DNA of 64,000 nt from positions 1 through 64,000 of the forward strand of contig JAZRYW010000043.1 of NCBI GenBank assembly GCA_045600965.1, given 5' to 3'. Below, piece by piece: positions 41,863 to 50,958 of the stretch; the first letter of the stretch is position 1; each line of letters begins with the position of its first letter. Origin of the DNA: RGIG6374 sp045600965. GTDB taxonomy: Bacteria > Bacteroidota > Bacteroidia > Bacteroidales > UBA932. The notes beneath the pieces were generated by a model. That model was not told the origin of the DNA. It was given only the letters and a program-made list of their open reading frames with translations, and ran no database searches. The translations under genes were made by a program, and so were the position numbers.

Positions 41863-43404
41863 TTATTCCGCCGAGGCGACAGCCTTTGCGGCGAGTATGC
41901 CGTCCACTGCGCTGGAAACTATGCCTCCGGAATATCCCGCACCTTCGCCGCAGGGGTATAAGCCCTTGAGTGAGACGTGCTGCATCGTTTCCGGATCCCT
42001 GGGTATCCTTACGGGAGACGAGGTCCGTGACTCACAGGCCAGAAGGAGGGCGTCGTTGGTGTAGAAGCCCTTCATCCTGCGGTTGAATTCAGGCAGCGCC
42101 ACCCGCAGTCTCGATACGACGCTCTCGGGAAGCAGTTCGTGCAGAGGGGCGCTCATCACTCCGGGGGCATATGAACTGCGGGGAAGGTCCCTTGAGACGG
42201 TCCTTCTGCAGAAGTCCATCATCCTCTGGCCCGGCGCCTTGAAACTTCCCGTGAATTCGAACATCCGCCTTTCAACGTCCCTCTGGAACCTGAGCAGCGC
42301 CAGCGGGCCGAATTTTTCGTACTGGGGCAGGTCGCCCGGCTCCACGGAGCACACTATTCCGGCATTGGACCATTTGGAGTTGCGCTGCGAGTTGGACATT
42401 CCGTTGAGCACCACGGTCCCCGGCTCGGTCATCGAAGGGACAAGTATGCCTCCGGGACACATACAGAACGAGAACACTCCCCGTCCTTCGACCTGGGTGA
42501 CAAGCGAATACTCTGCGGCGGGCAGATAAGGCTGATATTTCCCGTGATATTGTATCCGGTTGATGGTCGAGGCCGCGTGCTCCGCCCTGACTCCGAGTGC
42601 GAAACCCTTTGCCTGAAGTTCCCATCCACGGCTTTCGAAGAGTTCGTATATGTCGTGCGCGGAATGACCGGTGGCCAGTATCACAGCTTCAGATTCGTAC
42701 TCGCTGCCGTCCTTGCCGCGCACTTTCCATACCTTTCCGTTCCTGGCGATGTCGGTGACCCTGCACCCGAAATGGTATTCGCCGCCGTATGATTCCACGG
42801 TGTGGCGCAGGTTCTCTACGATCCCGGGGAGACGGTCGCTGCCTATGTGCGGGTGGGCGTCTATGAGAATTGACGCTTCGGCGCCGAAATTGACCAGTTG
42901 CTGCAGCACTTCGCGTATGTCGCCGCGCTTGTTGGAACGTGTGTACAGTTTGCCGTCGGAGAAGGTGCCTGCGCCGCCCTCTCCGAAACAGAAGTTGCAG
43001 TCGGGGTTGACGGTCCCCGCCTGCGTGATGGCGGCCATATCGAACTTGCGTGAATGTACGTCTCCTCCCCGTTCGAGGATTATAGGCCTGAGGCCTTCCA
43101 TTATGAGCCTCAACGCCGCGAACAAACCTGCCGGGCCGCTTCCCACGACAACCACCGGCTTTGCCCCGTGGACGTCGCGGTAGGGCGGAAGTGTGTAGCG
43201 CTCAGGTTCCTTTTCATCCTTCTTCCAGGCGACAAGCCTATATCTGCAGATTATGTCGCTCTGGCGCGCATCCAGCGAGCGCCTGGTGACGATCACCCCG
43301 CCCAGGCCTTCCGGCTTGATGCCCATCGCCTTTGCCGCAGCTTCGCGGAACTGTTCCTGCGTGGGGCTTATCCTTGCGTGGAATGTGGTCTCGAATTCTT
43401 TCAT
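41863..43404 (-). CDS. FAD-dependent oxidoreductase (COG2509-type), substrate unknown
   Basis: The 513-residue protein has a preceding small domain (residues 1-85) and then an FAD-binding Rossmann motif, VVVGSGPAGLFAALRL, near residue 90. NFCFGEGGAGTFSDGKLYTR and VILATGHSAHDIYELF are the conserved stretches of this dehydrogenase family, and GLYPCGEGAGYSGGIVSSAVD is the C-terminal FAD motif. The biological substrate is not known. It overlaps the end of tsaD by four bases (ATGA), a coupled arrangement. Confidence 0.88.
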   Translation of the reverse strand: MKEFETTFHARISPTQEQFREAAAKAMGIKPEGLGGVIVTRRSLDARQSDIICRYRLVAWKKDEKEPERYTLPPYRDVHGAKPVVVVGSGPAGLFAALRLIMEGLRPIILERGGDVHSRKFDMAAITQAGTVNPDCNFCFGEGGAGTFSDGKLYTRSNKRGDIREVLQQLVNFGAEASILIDAHPHIGSDRLPGIVENLRHTVESYGGEYHFGCRVTDIARNGKVWKVRGKDGSEYESEAVILATGHSAHDIYELFESRGWELQAKGFALGVRAEHAASTINRIQYHGKYQPYLPAAEYSLVTQVEGRGVFSFCMCPGGILVPSMTEPGTVVLNGMSNSQRNSKWSNAGIVCSVEPGDLPQYEKFGPLALLRFQRDVERRMFEFTGSFKAPGQRMMDFCRRTVSRDLPRSSYAPGVMSAPLHELLPESVVSRLRVALPEFNRRMKGFYTNDALLLACESRTSSPVRIPRDPETMQHVSLKGLYPCGEGAGYSGGIVSSAVDGILAAKAVASAE

Positions 43405-44438
43405 TGCGCATTCATACTTGCCGCACGGGCCACAGGCGCTGCGTCAAGGGGGCATAGCAGGCCGGCCTTGAACTTGAACAGCCCGCTTATGGCTATCATC
43501 GCGGCATTGTCAGTGGTGAATCTGAACTCCGGGACGAAAGTCGTCCAATGGCGCTTGAGGCCTTCGGCCACTATCCTGTTCCTGAGCCCGGAGTTGGCGG
43601 ATACTCCGCCGCCTATGGCTATATTGGTGATTCCCGTCTGCTTGACGGCCTTCAGCAGTTTGTCCATAAGTATGTCGATCAGATCCTTCTGGAAAGATGC
43701 GCAGATGTCGGCCTTGTTCTTTCCGATGAAGTCGGGATCTTCCTGCAGACGGTCACGAAGGAAGTAGAGCAGGGAAGTCTTGATTCCGCTGAAACTGTAA
43801 TCGAGGCCGGGGATGTGCGGCTTTGCGAAACGGAAGCGGTTTTCGTCGCCTTCCCCGGCGAGCCGGTCAATGACCGGTCCTCCCGGATATCCGAGCCCCA
43901 TATGCTTGGAGCATTTGTCGAAAGCCTCCCCCACAGCGTCGTCTATGGTGTGGCCGAGTATTTCGAAGTCGAGGTAGCCGTTCACCTTGACAATCTGGGT
44001 GTGTCCTCCCGAGACAAGAAGGCAGAGGAAGGGAAATTCCGGCTGCCTGTTCTCACGTCCCTCCACTTTTATGAAGTGGGAGAGGATATGGCCCTGAAGG
44101 TGGTTCACCTCCACAAGCGGCTTGCCTGTGGACAGTGCAAGGCCCTTGGCGAAGGACGTGCCCACGAGAAGCGACCCAAGTAGTCCGGGGCCCCTGGTGA
44201 ACGCAATGGCGTCTATGTCGGACATTGTGATTCCGGCCTGCCTGATTGCTGCGCTGACGCAGGGGAGTATGTTCTGCTGATGGGCTCTGGATGCCAGTTC
44301 GGGAATGACTCCGCCCCACTGGCGGTGCACCTCCTGTGAAGCCATTACGTTGGAAAGCATCCACTGCCCGCGTATGACGGCGGCGGATGTGTCATCACAG
44401 GATGACTCGATGCCAAGTATAGTATATTCCTTCTCCAT
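43401..44438 (-). CDS. tsaD: tRNA threonylcarbamoyladenosine transferase subunit TsaD
   Basis: The 345-residue ASKHA-fold enzyme transfers the threonylcarbamoyl group to A37 of ANN-decoding tRNAs. It begins LGIESSCDDTSAAV; the iron-binding HLQGHILSHF, GGHTQIV, AVGEAFDKCSKHMGLGYPGG and the late GGVSANSGLR are all typical. Start at 44438 (MEKEYTILGIESS); an ATG three codons earlier (44447) is also possible. TAAATTTG on the minus strand at 44462-44469 is a probable -7 element shared with the divergent tamB region. Confidence 0.95.
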   Translation of the reverse strand: MEKEYTILGIESSCDDTSAAVIRGQWMLSNVMASQEVHRQWGGVIPELASRAHQQNILPCVSAAIRQAGITMSDIDAIAFTRGPGLLGSLLVGTSFAKGLALSTGKPLVEVNHLQGHILSHFIKVEGRENRQPEFPFLCLLVSGGHTQIVKVNGYLDFEILGHTIDDAVGEAFDKCSKHMGLGYPGGPVIDRLAGEGDENRFRFAKPHIPGLDYSFSGIKTSLLYFLRDRLQEDPDFIGKNKADICASFQKDLIDILMDKLLKAVKQTGITNIAIGGGVSANSGLRNRIVAEGLKRHWTTFVPEFRFTTDNAAMIAISGLFKFKAGLLCPLDAAPVARAASMNAQ

Positions 44439-44461
44439 ATATTTCAATGCTTGTCGGCACG

Positions 44462-44469
44462 CAAATTTA
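44462..44469 (-). promoter_or_regulatory. -7 element of the tsaD promoter
   Basis: Minus strand TAAATTTG matches TAnnTTTG, about 23 bases before the tsaD ATG. A matching TTTG is not seen. Confidence 0.45.
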
Positions 44470-44481
44470 CGGAATATTTGG

Positions 44482-44489
44482 TATATTTG
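44482..44489 (+). promoter_or_regulatory. -7 element of the tamB promoter
   Basis: TATATTTG lies only 14 bases before the first in-frame codon after a stop (44504), so the transcript begins very close to that reading frame. Confidence 0.45.
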
Positions 44490-44554
44490 TGAGTTAAAGT
44501 TGAATCACCATAAAACCGATCTGGAAAATATCCGTTGCAGTCCTTCTGCTCCCT

Positions 44555-47500
44555 GTGACACTGCTGCTGACGGTGGCGGCGCTTATGAACTTTCCCAAAG
44601 TGCAGACCGCTGTGGGAAGGAAGGTTGCGGAAATAGTCAGCAACCGTATAGACGGCAATATAACTTTCGACGGCATCTATCTGTCGATACCCAACCGTAT
44701 CATCATAGACAGCCCCTGCATCACCTCGTCAGCCTCAGACACGCTCTTTGTCAGCGAAAGGCTGAGCGTGACCATAGATGCGACCTCCCTGCTCAAGGGC
44801 GAATACAAAGTCCATACGTTCTTCGTCAAGGGCGGATTCTTCAACCTGCACACCTATCCTGACGGGCACAGCATCATCACCGACGTGTTCGGCGCCCCCA
44901 AGGACACTTCATCCTCCAAGATTCAGCTGTGCGCCTCCCTGCGCAAACTCGAACTGAAGGACTTCCGCTACAGGATGCTTGACGAATATCGCCCAGTTCC
45001 CGATATCGGTCACGCGATGAACTTCTCCGACCTCGACGTGAGCGGCATAACGCTCTACTGCGACAAGATAAGGTTCTGCTCCGACACCCTCAAGGCCCGG
45101 ATAAAGTCCCTGAGCGCAAGAGAGAAAAGCGGCTACGTGCTTGAAAAGCTCTCAGGAGAGGTGACCGTAGGGCCTGAAGGCGTCAACATCGATGACCTCC
45201 TGATAGAGGACAGATGGTCCCGGGTGAGGAGCACTTATCTCAAGCTCGGTTTCCACGGCGTGGCGGATCTCAACGACTTCATCTCCAAAGTCAACCTCGG
45301 CGCCAATTTTAGAGATACATATCTGGATTTCACCACATTGTCCTATTTTGCAGGCAGTCTTGAGAAGATGAAGCTCAAACTGCTTGTCGACGGAGATGTA
45401 AGCGGTCCGGTTGTGAGCCTTCATTCCCGTTCGCTTTATGTGCGCAGCTCCACTGAGGAGAGCATCATAGACCTGGGATTCAGCCTCGTCGGCCTCGACG
45501 AGCCTGACGTGGCTATGCTCGACGTGCAGATACGCAACTGCAGGACAACCTGCGCTGATGTGGCGCGCATACTGGCTTCGCTCAATGACGGCCCCGTCAA
45601 TCCGACCGTGGCCGGTTTCGCGCCCGGTGAGGTCTTTACCTTCAGTGGCAGTCTCGACGGCTTCTTCACCGACCTCGTTGCTTTCGGACGTCTTGACTCC
45701 AATCTCGGCGCCATAGACGTCGATATGCTTATGGGCAGCGCCGACGCAGAAAACTTCAAGCTGACCGGCAATATTGCCGCCGTCGATTTCGAGGCGGGCC
45801 GATTCATAGACAATGACAGGCTCGGGAGCGTTTCCTTGTCGGCCACTGCTTCCGCCAACATCGCCTCGGACAGGAAAAACACTTCGGTAAGGCTTGATAC
45901 GCTTGCCATAGACAGGATAAGGTTCAACGGATATGACTACGGAATGATATCCGGAAACGGCAGCCTGCGCTACGATGAGTTCGAGGGTATGGTCAGAGGG
46001 GATGACCCTAATCTGAATTTCCTTTTCCACGGCCTTCTTCATCTCATTCCTGACAGCAGGCTGTCACGCTACAACTTCGACCTTTGGCTCGGTAACGCAG
46101 ACCTTCACGCCCTGAATTTCGACAAGCGTGACACTTCCAGGGTAAGCTTCCACACGAGCGTGGATCTTGACCGCACGAAGGAGGGCGCAATGACAGGCGA
46201 CGTGGGCATAGACGACCTCGTGCTGACCGAACCGGGAGGCAAGCATCCGATAGACCATATCGGAATTAATTTCCGCAACGATGACCTTCACCACGAAGTC
46301 CGGCTGCAATCCGGCATAGCCGATGCATCCTTCGAGGGCAACGCCCCCATCCTCGATTTCGTGTCCGACCTTAAGAGCCTTACTCTCAACAGCGAGTTCT
46401 GGAACCTTTCCTCTCCCCGTTACGCCAGTGCTGAACCCATTGGACACGAATATTCCTTCAGCCTTCTTACAGGAGGACTGGAGGATGTGCTGAGTTTCTT
46501 CGCGCCCGGCGTATTCATTGCCCCCGGCACAAGTCTGGACCTTTCCCTGTCAGCCAACGACAGCCTGACGATGCGTTCCGCATCCGATCTGGTGGCCTTC
46601 GGCAACAGCCTTGTGAGGAATCTCACCGTGGAGGGACATAACGGCTCTCAGATGCTGTCAGTAGATCTCGGAGCCGAGGCCCTGCACCTGGGCGCACTCA
46701 AGCTTTCATCAAACCGCCTGTCGCTCACGGGCGATGACAACGTCGCCGGCGCATCATACAGCTGCTTCAACGAAGGTGACCCGGGAAGTTCGGCCAGGCT
46801 TGATCTTGCCGTGGAATTCACCGACACCCTGGTTTCCCCCTACCGTATGGTGGCTTCGATATTCAAGTCGAACGTGGACCTCTACGGTGACAGATGGACC
46901 ATCGAGCCTGCGAAGGTTTCGATGCGAAAAGGTTTTTTCGACATAGACGGCCTGCATATCCATAACGGGGACCGCTCGATAATGGCCAACGGCAAAGTTT
47001 CCGCATCACCCCGGGACAGTATCAGCGTTGAGGTAAGTGACCTTGACCTTATGGTGTTCAATCCTTTCCTCTCGTCCGTCGACGGACTTGACCTGAAGGG
47101 CGTACTCAATGTGGACGGCACCGCCGCAGGTGTGCTCGGCACGCCGATGATCGATATGAACGGCGACATCGACGGCCTGTACGCTTTCGGCAAGGAGATG
47201 GGCGACCTGCTTCTCACATCGGAATACGACGATGACAAGAAAGCCTTTGACATATCCCTGCTCAACATAATGGGAAAGGAAATGCCCTTGCGTGTGGACG
47301 GAACCTTCGCTCCACAGACAGGCCTGCTGGCTCTGAATTCATCATTGAAGGACTTCAGCATAGACTGCTTCGCGCCTCTTGCATCCTCAGTCTTCAGCGA
47401 ACTTTCCGGAGGCCTCTCCGGGGACATATCGGTGTCGGGGCCGCTCGACAGCCTCTCTCTGGCCTGTGAAAACGGACATTTCGACGACGTGAGGATGAGA

Positions 47501-48994
47501 ATCGATTTCACTGACGTGCCTTATACTCTAAACGGCCCGTTCACCATCGACGACAAGGGCATACACTTCGACAATATCGCCCTCCGGGATGATTATAATG
47601 GCACGGGTACCGTCTCCGGCGGCATAGACCTCGGAGGCTTCCGCAACATAGTCCTCGACACCCGCGTGCGTTTGGAAAACGCTCTCGGGCTGGACAACGG
47701 ACCGCTGCAGTCACCGTCATTCTACGGCAGGCTTTTCTGCGACGGGCGTGTACGCATAAACGGACCGTTGAATGACCTGGCCCTCAGCGTGACTGCCACC
47801 ACACTTGAAAACACGTCTCTTTACATCCCTCTTGGAAACGCCGCTGCGCAGTCGAACAAGATTCTGACATTCATAAATTCCAATGAAGTCAAGGATGTGT
47901 ATAGTGTATATGACTCGCTTCTGGTCGCTCACGACAAGATGAACGTTTCACCTTCGCGGCTCGCCATAAACATCAATGCCACCGCAACCCCCGAAGCCGA
48001 GGTCAACCTCGAACTGAACAAGACTTCAGGTGATGTTGTCAAGGCGAGGGGCCAGGGGATGATAAACGTGGCCATTGACGACTCCAAATCGCTTTTCGAC
48101 CTCAAGGGCGACTATACTATCACGGAAGGCGACTACCGTTTCGTCTTTATGGGCCTTGCTGCAAGGGACTTCACGGTGGATCCGGGCGGCACCATAAAGT
48201 TCAACGGCAACATTATGGATTCCGACCTCAATCTCTCGGCCAAATACCGCACGAAGGCTTCGATAGGGACGCTGATCGCCGACACCACTTCAGTAAGCTC
48301 CAGACGCAACGTCGACTGTTTCATTAACGCCACGGGCAAACTTTCAAATCCTCAGATGAACCTTTCGATGGATATCCCTGACCTTGACCCCACAACGAAG
48401 GGCCGTGTGGAGACGGCGCTCAACACCGAGGACAAGGTTATGAAGCAGTTCGTATCCCTGCTTCTGTCAGGCTCTTTCCTGCCCGACGAACAGTCCGGCA
48501 TCGTGAACAACACCACGCTGCTGTATTCAAATGCCTCGGAGATGCTGGCAAATCAGGTCAACAACATACTCAAACAGCTTGATATACCTCTTGACATAGG
48601 TTTCAACTATCAGCCCGGAACCAATCAGAAGGATATGTTCGACGTCGCTGTCTCAGCACAGCTGTTCAACAACCGTGTCACCGTGAACGGCAATCTGGGT
48701 AACAAGCAGTATGTAGGCGGTTCGAACAATGACCTGGCCGGCGACATCGACGTGGAGATAAAGGTGGACAAGGCCGGGAAGTTCAAGGTCAACCTGTTCT
48801 CGCATTCGGCAGACCAGTTCACCAACTATCTCGATCAGACACAGCGCAACGGCGCGGGCCTCGTCTACCAGCAGGAATTCGACACCTTCAGGGAATTCAT
48901 ACGCAACACTTTCTGGAGCAAGTCCCGCAGGGAGGAGTATGAGCGGCAGCAGGCCGAGTCGAGAAGGACGCGGCTCAGGCAGCCGGCACCTTAG
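44555..48994 (+). CDS. tamB: TamB-like translocation/assembly protein (DUF490)
   Basis: The 1479-residue protein is inner-membrane anchored and very long, with repeated beta strands through the periplasm and a C-terminal TamB domain (about 1120-1460: GDYTITEGDYRFVFMGLAARDFTV, then DPTTKGRVETALNTEDK and LLLSGSFLPDEQ). Such proteins link inner and outer membranes for lipid transport or barrel assembly. The coordinates use the GTG at 44555, which truncates the anchor. Upstream in-frame codons from 44504 (44510 is ATA) encode KPIWKISVAVLLLP, which completes the helix, so the true start is probably upstream with a non-ATG codon. The stop overlaps slyD. Confidence 0.9.
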   Translation: MTLLLTVAALMNFPKVQTAVGRKVAEIVSNRIDGNITFDGIYLSIPNRIIIDSPCITSSASDTLFVSERLSVTIDATSLLKGEYKVHTFFVKGGFFNLHTYPDGHSIITDVFGAPKDTSSSKIQLCASLRKLELKDFRYRMLDEYRPVPDIGHAMNFSDLDVSGITLYCDKIRFCSDTLKARIKSLSAREKSGYVLEKLSGEVTVGPEGVNIDDLLIEDRWSRVRSTYLKLGFHGVADLNDFISKVNLGANFRDTYLDFTTLSYFAGSLEKMKLKLLVDGDVSGPVVSLHSRSLYVRSSTEESIIDLGFSLVGLDEPDVAMLDVQIRNCRTTCADVARILASLNDGPVNPTVAGFAPGEVFTFSGSLDGFFTDLVAFGRLDSNLGAIDVDMLMGSADAENFKLTGNIAAVDFEAGRFIDNDRLGSVSLSATASANIASDRKNTSVRLDTLAIDRIRFNGYDYGMISGNGSLRYDEFEGMVRGDDPNLNFLFHGLLHLIPDSRLSRYNFDLWLGNADLHALNFDKRDTSRVSFHTSVDLDRTKEGAMTGDVGIDDLVLTEPGGKHPIDHIGINFRNDDLHHEVRLQSGIADASFEGNAPILDFVSDLKSLTLNSEFWNLSSPRYASAEPIGHEYSFSLLTGGLEDVLSFFAPGVFIAPGTSLDLSLSANDSLTMRSASDLVAFGNSLVRNLTVEGHNGSQMLSVDLGAEALHLGALKLSSNRLSLTGDDNVAGASYSCFNEGDPGSSARLDLAVEFTDTLVSPYRMVASIFKSNVDLYGDRWTIEPAKVSMRKGFFDIDGLHIHNGDRSIMANGKVSASPRDSISVEVSDLDLMVFNPFLSSVDGLDLKGVLNVDGTAAGVLGTPMIDMNGDIDGLYAFGKEMGDLLLTSEYDDDKKAFDISLLNIMGKEMPLRVDGTFAPQTGLLALNSSLKDFSIDCFAPLASSVFSELSGGLSGDISVSGPLDSLSLACENGHFDDVRMRIDFTDVPYTLNGPFTIDDKGIHFDNIALRDDYNGTGTVSGGIDLGGFRNIVLDTRVRLENALGLDNGPLQSPSFYGRLFCDGRVRINGPLNDLALSVTATTLENTSLYIPLGNAAAQSNKILTFINSNEVKDVYSVYDSLLVAHDKMNVSPSRLAININATATPEAEVNLELNKTSGDVVKARGQGMINVAIDDSKSLFDLKGDYTITEGDYRFVFMGLAARDFTVDPGGTIKFNGNIMDSDLNLSAKYRTKASIGTLIADTTSVSSRRNVDCFINATGKLSNPQMNLSMDIPDLDPTTKGRVETALNTEDKVMKQFVSLLLSGSFLPDEQSGIVNNTTLLYSNASEMLANQVNNILKQLDIPLDIGFNYQPGTNQKDMFDVAVSAQLFNNRVTVNGNLGNKQYVGGSNNDLAGDIDVEIKVDKAGKFKVNLFSHSADQFTNYLDQTQRNGAGLVYQQEFDTFREFIRNTFWSKSRREEYERQQAESRRTRLRQPAP

Positions 48995-49557
48995 TTGCAG
49001 CCTCCACCGCAGCCCCCTTCGCAATCACCGGAGCAGCTTGAGCAGCCTTGCGAACAGTTGCATCCCCCGGATGCGCGTTCGCCGTAAAGGCCTTCCGTCA
49101 TTTCCTTTTCTGTCGCTTCGCGTACTGAAACAACCTTTCCTGTGAAATTAAGGACCTTGCCCGCCATAGGATGGTTGAGGTCTATCTTTACGGAAGTTTC
49201 ACCGATGGAAAGTATCCTGCCCTGGAGCACCTGGCCGGAACCGTTGCTCAGAGGGATGACATTGCCTTCCACAAGTATCTGAGCGCGCTGTTCGCCTTCC
49301 AGACCGGCGAAGGCCTCCATAGGGAGGTCGATTATGCAGTTGGGGTCGGCTTCTCCGTAGCCTTCCTTGGCGGAAAGGGTGAATTCGAAGCTGTCGCCTT
49401 CCTCAAGTCCCTTGACGTTTTCCTCGAATTTGGGCAGAAGATATCCCATTCCGAAGATGAATCTCAACGGTTCACCTTCCCTTGATTTGTCGGCAACCTG
49501 TCCGTCAACCACAAGTGTGTAGTCGAGAGCGACCACTTTGTCATTATCGATTTTCAT
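48991..49557 (-). CDS. slyD: SlyD-like FKBP peptidyl-prolyl isomerase
   Basis: The 188-residue protein starts MKIDNDKVVALDYTLVVDGQ, with the FKBP core EGEPLRFIFGMGYLLPKFEENVKGLEEGD interrupted by the insert-in-flap region. The metal-binding tail is very Cys/Gly-rich (GGCNCSQGCSSCSGDCEGG), unlike the His-rich tail of E. coli SlyD. It catalyses prolyl isomerisation and may store or deliver metals such as nickel. The end overlaps the convergent tamB by four bases. A -7 element TACTTTTG lies on the minus strand at 49590-49597. Confidence 0.92.
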   Translation of the reverse strand: MKIDNDKVVALDYTLVVDGQVADKSREGEPLRFIFGMGYLLPKFEENVKGLEEGDSFEFTLSAKEGYGEADPNCIIDLPMEAFAGLEGEQRAQILVEGNVIPLSNGSGQVLQGRILSIGETSVKIDLNHPMAGKVLNFTGKVVSVREATEKEMTEGLYGERASGGCNCSQGCSSCSGDCEGGCGGGCN

Positions 49558-49589
49558 AATTCTGTCCTTTAACTATTATTATCCGAATG

Positions 49590-49597
49590 CAAAAGTA
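49590..49597 (-). promoter_or_regulatory. -7 element of the slyD promoter
   Basis: The minus strand reads TACTTTTG, a match to TAnnTTTG about 33 bases upstream of slyD. No clear TTTG partner is present. Confidence 0.45.
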
Positions 49598-49637
49598 AGC
49601 ATTTTACACAATATTCACTTTCCATCTCCAACGAAGA

Positions 49638-50957
49638 TCACACACCGCTTGCCAGTACGTCCGAAAAGGCGAGGGTGGGGGTGCGCCATTTGGATTTGGT
49701 CGCAGGGTCGTCTCCTATGGCGGTGACATTGTTCCAGAGTTCGCGCAGATTGCCGGTTATGTTCATTTCAGACACGGGGCGGACCTTCACGCCGTCTTCG
49801 AACAGGAAGCCCTGTATGCCGTAGGAAAAATCGCCTGTGGCGATGTTCTGATTGCCTCCGTTGAAACCTGTCACGAGTATGCCGCGGCCTGTAAGGCGCA
49901 GTATCTCTTCAAGGGACAGACCGCTTCCGCCCGGCTTGAGACAGGCCACGGATATGCCGTCGGCAGTCGGTTCCATTCCCATCTTCAGGGCATAGTAGTT
50001 GCTGACGTATCCGTGTTTGAGGACACCATCCTCAATGACAGCGGTCCTGCGTGTGGCAATTCCGTCAGAATCGAACCACCTTGCGCCGATTGCTCCGTAG
50101 AGGTGGGGGTCGTCGATGAGAGTGAGCCTGTCGGAGAATACCTTCCTGCCGAAGGAATCCAGAAGGAAAGAGCTTTTCTGCTGCAGGGCGGGACCGCTGA
50201 CCGCCGTGATGAGGGGAGTGAGCAGTTTCGCCGCGGCCGTGTTCTCCACTACGATGCTGTATCTGCCGCTTTCGAGCGGTGTCGGGTCAATGCTGTCAAG
50301 CGCCCTCTTCAATGCTTTCCTGCCGCAGCCTTCAGCCTTGAGGGTGTCCAGACGCTGTGAACTTTCAAACCAGTATCCTTCAGGACGGCTGTCACCGCCG
50401 CCCTTCACAGTGCAGCTTACGCTCAAGACGTGACTGGTCTGACTTTCCTCTCCCTCGAAGCCCTGGGAGTCGGTCATATAATTATAGTATGACGCGTCGG
50501 CATATTCCGCCTCCACGCTTATTATCCTGCTGTCCGTGCCGTATATCTCCTTTGATGCTGAAATCGCCATATTGCGGCGATATGCCGGATTCCTGTCTTC
50601 CAGGGACGGGTCGAACTGGCCGAGATCCGGGGATGGACCCTTGTAGTACAGCCGCTTTTCGGGAAGAGAATGGCAGGGATCTGCCTCTATCAGGGCAACT
50701 GATTCCAGAGCGCGGTCGATCAGGGCCTCGATCTGCCCGCAATCGAGAAGGTTGGATGAGAATTCGCCGTAGCGTCCGTCCCGGCTGAGCATCACAACGA
50801 TGGATGACGAGCCCGAACTGAACACGTTGTCTATGACGTTGTCACGGACCAGGCACGACGCTTCGCATCCGTAGCCGTAGCAGACCCGGGCGAAGTCGGC
50901 GCCTTGTCTGAGCGCATAATCCAATGCATATTCCGCGGTTTCCTTTCCCTTGACCAT
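49638..50957 (-). CDS. tldE: TldE/PmbA-like metallopeptidase partner
   Basis: The 439-residue protein from the ATG at 50957 belongs to the TldD/PmbA family but lacks the HExxxH motif, so it is the TldE-type partner that shapes the active complex. Typical stretches are VVMLSRDGRYGEFSSNLLD, YSIVVENTAAAKLLTPL and IEDGVLKHGYVSNYYALKM. The longer frame to 51059 adds 34 codons that overlap tldD. TldD-TldE heterodimers unfold and cleave small peptides such as microcin precursors. No peptide substrate gene is seen nearby. Confidence 0.88.
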   Translation of the reverse strand: MVKGKETAEYALDYALRQGADFARVCYGYGCEASCLVRDNVIDNVFSSGSSSIVVMLSRDGRYGEFSSNLLDCGQIEALIDRALESVALIEADPCHSLPEKRLYYKGPSPDLGQFDPSLEDRNPAYRRNMAISASKEIYGTDSRIISVEAEYADASYYNYMTDSQGFEGEESQTSHVLSVSCTVKGGGDSRPEGYWFESSQRLDTLKAEGCGRKALKRALDSIDPTPLESGRYSIVVENTAAAKLLTPLITAVSGPALQQKSSFLLDSFGRKVFSDRLTLIDDPHLYGAIGARWFDSDGIATRRTAVIEDGVLKHGYVSNYYALKMGMEPTADGISVACLKPGGSGLSLEEILRLTGRGILVTGFNGGNQNIATGDFSYGIQGFLFEDGVKVRPVSEMNITGNLRELWNNVTAIGDDPATKSKWRTPTLAFSDVLASGV

Positions 50958-50958
50958 A

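Noticed and set aside
45152..46042. 296-residue minus-strand open frame within tamB
   Set aside because: It is antisense to a well-supported gene and has no known motif.
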